NCBI RefSeq assembly: GCF_964204645.1
Contig: NC_134027.1
Location: 18,156,485 to 18,216,484, forward strand
Source: Tubulanus polymorphus
Taxonomy: Eukaryota; Nemertea; Palaeonemertea; Tubulaniformes; Tubulanidae
Length of the DNA stretch: 60,000 nt
Direction of reading: 5' to 3'
The notes beneath the pieces are model-generated. The model was not told where the DNA came from, searched no databases, and was given only the letters and a program-made list of their open reading frames with translations. How positions within the stretch are numbered: position 1 is the first letter of the stretch; each line of letters begins with the position of its first letter. The position numbers and the translations under genes were made by a program. This document shows positions 10,150 to 21,663 of the stretch, in pieces.

Positions 10150-11107
10150 AGGAAGAAAGACACTAAATATTTGGATGGATATATGGATGAGAATATGGTT
10201 ATGATCTCACTCAATTGGTCCGGCGCGATCGGTAATCAGGTGAACCATAAAAGCGTTCAGTGCCTGTTTTACTTATCGTCACGTAAAAGTATCGAATTTC
10301 ATTGCATATTCATTGCAACACAGTGATTTTGTATCTACATTTTTACTACGATGAGTGTGTATGTATTTCATCGATCGGTTGCAGACACGCTCGTGCGGCA
10401 ACAGTAGTAATGTATATAGGCCTACTTACTGTTGCCGCGCGTGTGTGGCGAACGTCTTCGGATATTATACACTACTGGATGATGATTTTTAGTGAGCATT
10501 CATCGGCGCATTTTTACTGCAATAATTCAGGGCTCGACCTGTAATGCATGAATGCTGAATGTCATCGAATGAGGATGTACCACATTGGAACTAGCCATTA
10601 CCTTCCAAAATATAAAAGTCGTTCATGGGTTCAAGATCGCTCTAAGTGCTCGGAAACACAGTGATTTTGTATCTACATTTGTACTACGATGAGTGTGTAT
10701 GTATTTCATAAACCGGTTGCCGACACGCGCGTGCAACAATAATTCAGGGCTCGACCTGTAATGCATGAATGCTGAATGTCATCGAATGAGGATGTACCAC
10801 ATTGGAACTAGCCATTACCTTCCAAAATATAATAGTCGTTCATGGGTTCAAGATCGCTCTAAGAGCTCGGAAAACGCATTTAATTTCTAAAATTTTCTTG
10901 GTGGAGGGCCCCCAAACCCCCCAACTATAATGCTGCCTGACATTAATGAGTTGGTGCCTGCCATTTACATGGCAGGCACCAACTGTATGGTGCCTGACAT
11001 AAATGATTTTGGTGCCTGCCATTGAGCAAGGTGCTACTGTCTACTGTTTTATAGAGAATTTCCTAATTACTAACATTAAAAACATATGAAGAATTGCACA
11101 CAACCTT
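10150..11107. repeat. intron-1 repeat cluster with a ~217-bp tandem duplication
   Basis: A block with CAGGGCTCGACCTGTAATGC...CATTGGAACTAGCC...GTTCAAGATCGCTC occurs at about 10523-10652 and again at 10740-10868. The preceding word CACAGTGATTTTGTATCTAC is at about 10318 and 10657. After this comes a set of TGCCTGACAT/GGTGCCTGCC words with a perfect hairpin at 10950-10983. No gene. Confidence 0.75.
10950..10983. repeat. perfect 15-bp hairpin
   Basis: GTTGGTGCCTGCCAT (10950-10964) and its exact complement (10969-10983) are separated by TTAC. Two more GGTGCCTGCC/GGTGCCTGAC words flank it. Confidence 0.85.
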
Positions 11108-11615
11108 TATTAGGGTTTTCTGACTTTCGTCGAAAACCCTCTTGAAATTCTGTTGATTGTTATTATTATTTATTTTCCGCCGATTTCGTCAAATAAAATT
11201 CATCTTCATTCAGATTCGGCAACTGACAGCTTCGAAACGAAATGTATAAATTGATACTGTAATAACGGTCTCTCTGAACCAACAGATTGTCTGAATGTAC
11301 TTTCCATCCTATTTGAAACTTAAAATTACTTATTAGGTTACTGTAAAAAAAGAATTGAATTGAATTGTTAGACAACGAGCACCGGCGAAATAACAGTTTG
11401 TGACGTCATTTAGTAAGTAAATAAAGGAGGGCTCCGAGAATTTCCAAATCACGGGGACTATACTGGGGTTAGACCATTCAACCAAAAAGAGGATTGCTCC
11501 GATAATATCCAAATCATCTCATTTTATTTTTTCCATCGAATACCCGGTAATTAATTTTTCCTTTCGATCACATGCATCCAGAAAACCCGTTATCGCTGCT
11601 TTGCAGCTATATTTA
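11108..11615. mobile_element. AGGGTTTTCTG-family nonautonomous element
   Basis: It starts TATTAGGGTTTTCTG, an end shared with the short tandem copies at 13150-13265. It closes with CAGAAAACCCGTTATCG followed by the small hairpin GCTGC-TTT-GCAGC and TATATT. The same closing block is found at about 6080-6115. No transposase is present; the flank is ATT-rich. Confidence 0.55.
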
Positions 11616-11619
11616 ATAT

Positions 11620-12223
11620 TGGAACTTCAACATTAAAATTTACTTTCACAATACCATAAAATCTCTAACAGCAATCAGGATGAACCTTACCAACTATACC
11701 ATAAAATCAATCTCTAATAACAGCAAACGAAACCGGAACCATCAACAGGCGATAGAATACACACAGATTTTTACCCAAAATATCGTGATCGGCTTATTGG
11801 GCGGATACGATCTGACATAAAAAATCACTTCCTGATCTATGCCACTCTAATGCTCTCAATGATCGTCAAAATCAAGAAAAGTGGTCGATATTTATTTGAG
11901 GTCATTATTTACTACCAATTATAATCTATTTTGAACTATTTTATTTTTACTTTGATTGTTCCATCACCGCACAGCGGCAATGGTATACATTTATATGACG
12001 CGCGAGTTCATCGTACTACCACGTGTCAGTTCATACATTAGTATATATGCAAATCAGCAGTGAGCCGCGTACTGCGTGTATGGCTGTGTGTATAGTAATC
12101 AGCTGAGTGAGTCTATATATAGCACAGTCACTCGGCGATGATAGTATACACAGCACTCTCACACATCGGCGGGCGCTACTGTCAGCCTCTTAAATCGTCA
12201 ATTAAGACGAACTAATTGACAAA
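11620..12223. other. no gene seen
   Basis: Intron-1 sequence. It contains TCGGCTTATTGG words (about 11795) that are repeated at 12250-12350, and nothing else recognisable. Confidence 0.4.
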
Positions 12224-13449
12224 TCAGTGAATTAAAATCTCTGATGAAGGGCCTCGGCTTATTGGGCGAAGCTTTATGAAATCCATGTATTTTAGGCTAA
12301 AAAACTGCCCTCGGCTTATTGGCCGAGTCGGCTTATTGGCCGGAAAATACGGTACAACAAATTTCGTCAGCGTTTTGTCGGAGCAATACATTTGTCCTTG
12401 TACCTGATAGTAATACGGATGAGTTTTACTCAGGTTGAAAAAAGTTCCTGACTTCGAAAGATACGGCACTGTTGTTTCATTGATGTGAAAATTGCGTGCT
12501 GAATATGGACATTTCTCCTCGATTAGAGTGTCCCCATCAATTAAGCCATCCGGACTAGCCGCAAGCATCAGTTTCTGTTTCGATACAAACAAGCCACAAT
12601 TAGCCAGTCATTTTTTCGAATTTTCGAATAGCTATTTTTTCAAATTTCTTTCCATGCTGTAAAGCATTGCTATTTATATCAGTTGAAGACATCATATTTT
12701 TCAATAATGCCTCCACGTCTCTCCGCTCAGTAATCTTACAAATAATTCCGAAATTCGACGCAGTGATCCTCTTTTGGCGCTCGGCTTTCCATAATTTAGA
12801 ATCACTCTGAGCCCTTGTATTCGTTTCGATTTCTGCAATTTCACAGTCCGTGATGGATGAAACCTGAAAAAAAAAAATTATGTTACATGTGCATGTTCAA
12901 TGTTTTAACAATGAAAAGCTGTAATTGAATGAAATATCACCTTGGATTTAACAAGAAAGTCTTCTTCCATTGATAATTTGGAGTAGTCGTGATCCATCGC
13001 TATAGATTCGATATCAGCTGGTGGAAAAAGTTGCACTATAGGCCTCCTAGTCCCATCCTGAATCAACAAAAGAATCTGTTGTACATGAGACTAGTGTATA
13101 TAAAAATGTTTTCACTAAGCAGGGATTAACGTAAAAACAAACCTGAATATTTAGGGTTTTCTGTTATTTCACAGAAAACCCTAATGATATCCGCGTGATT
13201 ATTATTATTAGGGTTTTCTGTTATTTCACAGAAAACCCTATTGATATCCGCGTGATTATTATTATTATTATTTTCTTCCACACTATTTTTACCAAAAGAA
13301 CATAGGCTTTGTTACCTTACCGCTGTTTCATATACAATCCATATAATATCGTTCAGCTCACTGAGATCTACAAATAGCCCGCGTGTTTTTTCATGAATCA
13401 TCGTTACAAAAGCGCTGTCGGGCCGTAAACATCGAAAATTTAGCCCCAT
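12224..13449 (-). pseudogene. YqaJ-type nuclease gene or relic with three exons
   Basis: On the minus strand three segments have good splice sites in phase 0: 13449-13321 (starts Met, donor GTAAGG), 13057-12941 (acceptor ATTCAG, donor GTGATA), and 12863 to about 12360 (acceptor TTTTCAG). The last encodes the YqaJ exonuclease fold: RITASNFG, then ASPDGLIDGDTLIEEKCP, holding the acidic D and the E-x-K of the PD-(D/E)XK site, then YYYQVQGQMYCSD. A frameshift lies near 12605-12620, between EKMT and ANCGLFVS. The C-terminus runs into a CCGGCCAATAAGCCG repeat and stops at 12224. YqaJ nucleases resemble phage lambda exonuclease and in animals are usually carried by mobile elements. It lies in intron 1 of the GTPase-kinase gene, on the opposite strand. 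Confidence 0.75.
13150..13268. mobile_element. two tandem ~56-bp AGGGTTTTCTG hairpin elements
   Basis: TTAGGGTTTTCTG-TTATTT-CACAGAAAACCCTA plus TGATATCCGCGTGATTATTATT occurs twice in a row. Each unit has an 11-bp inverted repeat. They sit in the first intron of the YqaJ relic. Confidence 0.75.
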
Positions 13450-14584
13450 TCAATGGGGCGACATGTTTTTCGAGTCGTCATCCCGAAATCAACCCGCAGG
13501 CCGACTGTCACTTCGATTATCAATTCAAGTATAAATGAACTAATTTATTGCCGCAGACTTCAAATTCAGTCGCGGTCTTCAAACAGTGATTTTAACAATA
13601 GCCCATTTTCTTCATCAAATCATATTACCGATACACTGGAAATTTACTACTTTAGATTTTAAAAGCACTGTCGAGCCGTAAACATCGACGTGTGTTACTA
13701 CATCGTCGTTCCGGGGATCAGCTGCGAGTTTCTCCTCATCATGAGAATCAAATCGAGTACAAATTAATTTATTACTACCAGTAATTTGGCTGCGGGTTTC
13801 AAGGAGTTAGTATAACAATACCTATTTTTCTTTACCGAATTAACCGAGTATTTACTAAGATGAATCTTTAGTGTACCGAGGAATCGTAGGCCTAAACTAA
13901 ACACGCCGAAGAGATATAGCGGAGAAAAGCTGTTATGTCGACGAGGTATCAAAATAAAAGAATATATTACTTTATTCGGCCGCGGGCTTCAACCTCTATA
14001 TCAATACCATCAATACTCTATATTTCCTACAGTACATACCGATCATTGTCAAATGCACAAGGTATTTACAAAATACAAGTATATAACACATAATCCTTTC
14101 CGTATGCTGGACTCACACTTGACATTCGGAGTAAGCGTTCGCTGTGGGGGAAAGGGATCGTTCGCTGTGTCGCTTGAAGTGTTTATCGAGTTTGACGCGG
14201 CTTTAGGCCTACCGGTACTGAGCTTTACTGTCTCAAACAAACACAGTACAATTGTTGCGTTTATTAACGGACTCATTGGATTGAACTTGAAAACAAAATT
14301 TACGATATTTAGGTGGGTTGTTGAATTCAATAGGCCTACGACCAATCTGTCCGGATGTTAGGCCTACGCATATACATAGGCTAGTAGCATCTACTAGGTT
14401 AAGCGTTCGCTGTGGGGGAAAGGAGATCGTTCGCTGTGTCGCTTGAAGTGTTTATCGAGTTTTACGCGACCTTAAGGCTTTAGTATGGTGTCTGATAAGG
14501 GCCATGCGTAAAAAAAATATGTATATGCAAATGAGGGCGACATTATGACAAAACGACAAAACTAAAATAACGCGACAAAACAAT
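13450..14584. repeat. repeats before the minisatellite
   Basis: A block with AAGCGTTCGCTGTGGGGGAA and CGCTTGAAGTGTTTATCGAG is present at about 14129-14200 and again at about 14400-14470. AAAGC.CTGTCG.GCCGTAAACAT is duplicated at about 13410 and 13664. From about 14545, GACAAAAC words appear inverted relative to the array that follows, so the array's left edge is itself a hairpin. No gene. Confidence 0.65.
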
Positions 14585-17500
14585 AATTTTGGTTTTGTCG
14601 CCCGCGACAATTCATTATTTTGGTTTTATCGCCCGCGACAATTCATTATTTTGGTTTATCGCCCGCGACAATTCATTAATTTGGTTTTGTCACCCGCGAC
14701 AAATCAATATTTTGGTTTTGTCGCTCATGACAATTCAAAATTTTGGTTTTATCGCCCGCGACAATTCATTATTTTGGTTTTGTCGCCCGAGACAATTCAT
14801 CATTTTGGTTCTATCGCCCGCGACAATTCATTATTTTGGTTTTGTCGCCCGCGACAATTCACCATTTTGGTTTTGTCGCCTGGACAATTCACCATTTTGG
14901 TTTTGTCGCCCCCACAATTCACCATTTTGGTTTTGTCGCCCCCACAATTCTTTTTTTGGTTTTGTCGCCCGCGACAATTCAATATTTTGGTTTTTATCAC
15001 CCGCGACAATTCATTACTTTGGTTTCATCTCCAGCGACAATTCATTATTTTGCTTTTGTCGCCCGCGATAATTCATTATTTTGGTTTTGTCGCCCCGACA
15101 ATTCTTTTTTTGGTTTTGTCGCCTGCGACAATTCATAAGTTTGGTTTTATCACCCGTGACAATTCATTATTTTGGTTTTGTCGCCCCGACAATTCTTTTT
15201 TTGGTTTTGTCGCCAGCGACAATTCATTAGTTTGGTTTTGTCGCCCGCGACAATTCATTACTTTGGTTTTATCTCCAGCGACAATTCATTATTTTGGTTT
15301 AATCGCCCGCGACAATTCAATATTTTGGTTTTATCGCCCGCGATAATTCATTATTTTGGTTTTATCGCCCGCGAAAATTCATTATTTTAGTTTTGTCGCC
15401 CGAGACAATTCATCATTTTGGTTTTGTCGCCCGCGATAATTCATTATTTTGGTTTTATCGCCTGCGACAATTCATTATTTTAGTTTTGTCGCCCGAGACA
15501 ATTCATCATTTTGGTTCTATCGCCCAAGACAATTCATTATTTTGGTTTTGTCGCCCGCGACAATTCACCATTTTGGTTTTGTCGCCTGGACAATTCACCA
15601 TTTTGGTTTTGTCGCCTGGACAATTCACCATTTTGGTTTTGTCGCCCCCACAATTCTTTTTTTGGTTTTGTCGCCCGCGACAATTCAATATTTTGGTTTT
15701 ATCGCCAGCGAAAATTCATTATTTTGGTTTTGTCGCCCGCGACAATTCTTTTTGGTTTTATCGCCCGCGACGATTCATTATTTTGGTTTTATCGCCCGCG
15801 ACAATTCATTATTTACGTTTTATCGCCCGCGACAATTCATTATTTTGGTTTTGTCGCCCCGACAATTCTTTTTTTGGTTTTGTTGCCTGCGACAATTCAT
15901 AAGTTTGGTTTTGTCGCCCGCGACAATTCAATATTTTGGTTTTGTCGCCCGCGACAATTCAATATTTTGGTTTTGTCGCCTGCGACAATTCATTACTTTG
16001 GTTTTATCTCCAGCGACAATTCATTATTTTGGTTTTATATTTTGTTTGAGTCTCCCGCGACCATTTTTTTTGGTTTTGTCGCCCGCGACAATTCAATATT
16101 TTGGTTTTGTCGCCCGCGACAATTCATTATTTTGGTTTAATCGCCCGCGACAATTCAATATTTTGGTATTATCGCCCGCGATAATTCATTATTTTGGTTT
16201 TATCGCCCGCGACAATTCATTATTTTGGTTTTGTCGCCCGAGACAATTCATCATTTTGGTTTTATCGCCCGCGACAATTCATTCTTTTGGTTTTGTCGCC
16301 TGCGACAATTCACCATTTTGGTTTTGTCGCCCGGACAATTCATTATTTTGGTTTTATCGCCCCCACAATTCTTTTTTTGGTTTTTTCGCCCGCGACAATT
16401 CAATATTTTGGTTTAATCGCCCGCGATAATTCATTTTTTTGGTTTTATCGCCGGCGACAATTCATTATTTTGGTTTTGTCGCCCGAGACAATTCATCATT
16501 TTGGTTTTATCGCCCGCGACAATTCATTATTTTGGTTTTGTAGCCCGCGACAATTCACCATTTTGGTTTTGTCCCCTGGACAATTCACCATTTTGGTTTT
16601 GTCGCCCGCGACAATTCATTATTTTGGTTTTGTCGCCCCCACAATTCTTTTTTTGGTTTTGTCGCCCGCGACAATTCAATATTTTGGTTTTGTCGCCCGC
16701 GACAATTCATTATTTTGGTTTAATCACCCGCGACAATTCAATATTTTGGTTTTATCGCCCACGACAATTCAATATCTTGGTTTTATCGCCAGCGACAATT
16801 CTTTTTTTGGTTTTGTCGCCCGCGACAATTCATTATTTTGGTTTTGTCGCCCGCGACAATTCAATATTTTGGTTTTGTCGCCCGCGAAAATTCAATATTT
16901 TCGTTTTATCGCCCACGACAATTCACTACTTTGGTTTTGTCTCCAGCGACAATTCATTATTTTGGTTTAATTGCCCGCGACATTTCTTCTTTTTGGTTTT
17001 GTCACCCGCGACAATTCATTATTTTGGTTTTGTCGTCCCGACAATTCTTTTTTTCGCTTTTGTGGCCCGCGACAATTCATTAGTTTGGTTTTGTCGCCCG
17101 CGACAATTCAATATTTTGGTTTTATCGCCCACGACAATTCATTACTTTGGTTTTGTCTCCAGCGACAATTCATTATTTTGGTTTTGTCGCCCGCGACAAT
17201 TCTTCTTTTTGGTTTTGTCGCTCGCGACAATTCATTATTTTGGTTTTATATTTTGTTTTAGTCGCCCGCGACAATTTTTTTTTTTCGTTTTGCGACATTT
17301 CATTATTTTGGTTTAATCGCCTGCGACAATTCAATATTTTGGTTTTTTCGCCTGCGACAATTCATTATTTTAGTTTTGTCGCCCGAGACAATTCATCATT
17401 TTGGTTCTATCGCCCGCGACAATTCATTATTTTGGTTTTGTCGCCCGCGACAATTCACCATTTTGGTTTTGTCGCCTGGACAATTCACCATTCGCGCCCC

Positions 17501-18480
17501 CACAATTCTTTTTCTGGTTTTGTCACCCGCGACAATTCATTATTTTGGTTTTGTCGCCCGCGACAATTCAATATTTTGGTTTTGTCGCCCGCGACAATTC
17601 AATATTTTGGTTTAGTCGCCCGCGACAATTCAATATTTTGGTTTTGTCGCCTGCGACAATTCATTACTTTGGTTTTATCTCCAGCGACAATTCATTATTT
17701 TGGTTTTTTCGCCCGCGACAATTCTTCTTTTTGGTTTTGTCGCCCGCGACAATTCATTATTTTGGTTTTATATTTTGTTTGAGTCGCCCGCGACAATTTT
17801 TTTTGGTTTTGTCGCCCGCGACAATTCAATATTTTGGTTTTGTCCCCCGCGACAATTCATTATTTTGGTTTAATCTCCCACGACAATTCAATATTTTGGT
17901 TTTATCGCCCGCGATAATTCATTATTTTGGTTTTATCACCCGCGACAATTCATTATTTTGGTTTTGTTGCCCCCACAATAGTTTTTTTGTTTTTTTCGCC
18001 CGCGACAATTCGTTAGTTTGGTTTTGTCGCCTGCGACAATTCAATATTTTGGTTTTATCACCCACGACAATTCATTACTTTGGTTTTATCTCCAGCGACA
18101 ATTCATTATTTTGGTTTTGTCGCCCGCGACAATTCTTCTTTTGGTTTTGACGCCCACGACAATTCATTTTTTTGGTTTTATATTTTGTTTTTGTCGCCCG
18201 CGACAATTTTTTTTTTTTGGTTTTGTCGCCCGCGACAATTCATTATTTTGGTTTTATCGTCCGCGATAATTCATTATTTTGGTTTTATTGCCTGCGACAA
18301 TTCATTATTTTGGTTTTGTCGCACGAGACAATTCATTATTTTGGTTTTATCGCTCGCGATAATTCATTATTTTGGTTTTATTGCCTGCGACAATTCATTA
18401 TTTTGGTTTTGTCGCACGAGACAATTCATTATTTTGGTTTTATCGCCCGCGACAATTCATTATTTTGGTTTTGTCGGCCG
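14585..18480. repeat. 31-bp minisatellite array, about 125 copies
   Basis: The unit is about 31 bp: TTGTCGCCCGCGACAA (a 7-bp-arm palindrome with CC in the middle) followed by a TTCATTATTTTGG-type A/T segment. Variants include TATCGCCCGC, TCGCCTGGAC, TCGCCCCCAC, shortened TTCTTTTTTTGG, and a TATATTTTGTTT insertion seen at about 16037, 17247, 17767 and 18178. Groups of variants recur as blocks (near 14850, 15560, 16310, 16550 and 17450), which is higher-order structure. Because 31 is one more than a multiple of three, each frame cycles through all three phases, and with few stops in the unit this gives several overlapping open frames of up to about 326 codons. These are artefacts. The array lies in intron 1 of the GTPase-kinase gene. 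Confidence 0.95.
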
Positions 18481-18483
18481 AAG

Positions 18484-20432
18484 AAAATTTTGAAGACGCT
18501 TTGATCAATTACCTTGATCTTTCGTTTATATTTGAATCTACCAAAGGCCCATCAGCATAAGAAAATTGGGTCGATCTGACTCAAGATGGCCGTCCTATGA
18601 CCTTTTTAGTGCCCAAAAATGTCAATTTTGGCCAGAATTCTAGGTCCTGTAGCTTCCTACTGGTTTGCCATTTCTCATTGCAATTGCTGATGGATATTCT
18701 TTAGAGAGGGATGTTTTATACCTGGGACAGGTATTTTTGATCAGCCAATTATGACGCAATTGGCGGCCATCTTGGTGGGAAAAAGTTTTTCCACAATTAA
18801 TTGATACCTTAGCATATTGTGTTACTATATTCAATTGGAAAGTTGTAGCCCATAACGTGTTGTATGATTTTGGTGAGTTTCAAGGTCATTGGTTTTTGTA
18901 TGTGGCCATCAGGGGGCGTTGAATAATACAATAACTTAGTATCGCTATATTATATTTGTACCAAGGCATATTTTGTTACCATGATCGATGGCAAAGTTGT
19001 AGTTCATGACATCGTCTATGATTGTGGTGAGTTTTTAAGGACATTAGTTATTCCATATAGTCACCAGGGGGCGTTGAATAGTAGAAAAGCTTAGTTTTTC
19101 CTTATTAGATTGGTACCTAGGCATAGTTTGTTACCATGATCCATTGCAAAGTTGTAGTTCATGACATCGTCGATGATTGTGGTGAGTTTTTAAGGACATT
19201 AGTTATTCCATATAGTCACCAGGGGGCGCTGAATAGTAGAATGGCTTAGTATTTCCTTATTAGATTGGTACCTAGGCATATTTTGTTACTATGATCAATT
19301 GCAAAGTTTTATTTCATGACATGTACTACGATTGTGGTGAGTTTTAAGGTCACTGGGTTTTGCATATGGTCACCAGGGGGCGTTGAATAGTTGAATAACT
19401 TATAGTATTTCCATATTAAAGTTTTGAACACGCTTCAAGGTAATGTCTTGATATTTGGTTTATACATGTATCTACCCTAGACACATCGTCAGCCCAAAAA
19501 CTGGCCCTGTCAGATTCAAGATGGCCGACTGGCAGCCATTGCTGTTTGCCAAAATCAGCACTTTTTAAACATTTTCGAAGTTTTCGTGGGAAATTTTGAA
19601 GACGCTTTGATCAATTACCTTGATCTTTCGTTTATATTTGAATCTACCAAAGGCCCATCAGCATAAGAAAATTGGGTCGATCTGACTCAAGATGGCCGTC
19701 CTATGACCTTTTTAGTGTCCAAAAATGTCAATTTTGGCCAGAATTCTAGGTCCTGTAGCTTCCTACTGGTTTGCCATTTCTCATTGCAACTGCTGATGGA
19801 TATTCTTTAGAGAGGGATGTTTTATACCTGGGATAGGTATTTTTGATCAGCCAATTATGAAGCAATTGGCAGCCATCTTGGTGTCATCAGTACTCATTCG
19901 TAGGTGGGAAAAAGTTTTTCCACAATTAATTGATACCTAAGCATATTGTGTTACTATATTCAATTGGAAAGTTGTAGCCCATAACGTGTTCTATGATTTT
20001 GGTGAGTTTCAAGGTCATTGGTTTTTGTATGTGACCATCAGGGGGCGTTGAATAATACAATAACTTAGTATCGCTATATTATATTTGTACCAAGGCATAT
20101 TTTGTTACCATGATCAATGGCAAAGTTGTAGTTCGTGACATCGTCTATGATTGTGGTGAGTTTTTAAGGACATTAGTTATTCCATATAGTCACCAGGGGG
20201 CGTTGAATAGTAGAAAAGCTTAGTTTTTCCTTATTAGATTGGTACCTAGGCATAGTTTGTTACCATGATCCATTGCAAAGTTGTAGTTCATGACATCGTC
20301 TATGATAGTGGTGAGTTTTTAAGGACATTAGTTATTCCATATAGTCACCAGGGGGCTCTTTGGTAGAATGGCTTAGTATTTCCTTATTAGATTGGTACCT
20401 AGGCATATTTTGTTACTATGATCAATTGCAAA
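18484..20432 (+). mobile_element. Helentron-like repeat, tandemly duplicated, both ends missing
   Basis: Starting inside the family at TTTTGAAGACGCTTTGATC, the sequence runs through the unique blocks and several ~150-bp CACCAGGGGG monomers. It then repeats with a 1106-bp offset (TTTTGAAGACGCTTTGATC at 18488 and 19594). The second unit includes an extra upstream block (from about 19430, with CTTGATATTTGGTTTATACA). Neither the 5' hairpin nor the 3' CTAG end is present. The left junction is the last minisatellite unit. Confidence 0.85.
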
Positions 20433-20590
20433 AACACATTATTATTCGAAAATGGAATTATTAAATTCGTGGAATCAGTTGTTAAGCTGAAAAAAGAAAT
20501 ACGGTTATGATTGGGCCAGGATAAAGACAAAGCAATAAGTAACCTGGCAGACTAGGTTGAGGCAAATGTATGATTCATCAGTGGAACACT

Positions 20591-20744
20591 GACCAAGGCT
20601 ACAATATTGTAACCTAGGTCGGTTGACTCGCGCGGATTTATCTGCATACACTGACCGAGGCTACAATATTGTAACCTAGGTCGGTTGACTTGCGCAGATT
20701 TATCTGCATACACTGACCGAGGCTACAATATTGTAACCTAGGTC
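20591..20744. repeat. three 62-bp tandem repeats, each with a 30-bp near-palindrome
   Basis: GACCRAGGCTACAATATTGT continuing AACCTAGGTC starts at 20591, 20653 and 20715. Within each copy the 30 bp reads almost identically on both strands, with two mismatched pairs and the perfect centre TACAATATTGTA. Linkers contain GACT.GCGC.GATTTATCTGC. Confidence 0.9.
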
Positions 20745-21660
20745 GGTTTACTGCATTATATTTGCAGTATTCACTAATCCAAGATTAAGATCAGTCAGTT
20801 AACTTGATCAGTTTTTGAAGTTATTGCTGGTCCGATATCAGTCGGTTGATTTGTAGTTTTGACTAACGAGGAATCCAAAAGTGTTTCAGTCAAACGTCTC
20901 CTATCATTGAGGAATGACTTGAACAGTTAGGAATGTACATCGTACACATTCCAAATTAAGGGTTTAAAAGAAGTTTAAGTGAAAGCCTTATAATTGCGCA
21001 ATTGCCATGATTGATACGAAAAAGGTTTCTAGAATCGGATGACAATTTATATAGAATTGGAGTCAGATGTGCATTGTTTTGGGGGTGTTCGAACTTCACT
21101 GAATCACTGAATCGTTGATTATTATATTAATTTCGCTGATTTGGATTTACGCTGAATCCATGTTTACAGACGGGTGGTTTTACAGTCACCTCTACTGCTA
21201 GTGTGCACTATCGAAACCAGATGTTTTAAAATGGTCACTTTTCTATAGTAGACTCTTCGTAACAGCCACTATATAAAACCAACCGAATTGAAAGGAATAC
21301 AATTTCAGAGTGACTGTTTTGAAATGTATACTACTGGAAAAGTAGCCGATATCGTTAATTGCTTATTGTTCTCAAGTGGCTACTAAGTAAAAGTAGATGT
21401 TTGGGCTCAAAAGTTCGATAGACATGTTCTTGGATTCAGCCTTTCAAATGTACTATCAATCAATAGGAAATGATACCCAAGAAGTTGAAATATGATGTCA
21501 GAATTGACGTATGATGTCACTGTGACGTCATAGTCCAATATGGCTGCCATTTTCAAACATAGAAGATTTAAAATTGATAAATTAATCCAAAACATTATCC
21601 ATCAAATTTATTGTGCTTTGTTAACCAGATCTAGAAACAGATGGTTATCTATGGTATCAG
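20745..21660. other. no gene seen
   Basis: AT-rich intron-1 DNA without a recognised coding block or repeat end. Confidence 0.4.
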
Positions 21661-21663
21661 AGT

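Noticed and set aside
14585-18480. CRISPR-like regular array
   Set aside because: The 31-bp units are contiguous with no unique spacers, in a eukaryotic intron; this is a minisatellite.
14589-18560. Many overlapping open frames of 60-326 codons
   Set aside because: All are permutations of one low-complexity peptide caused by the 31-bp period; no start context, splice sites or known domain.
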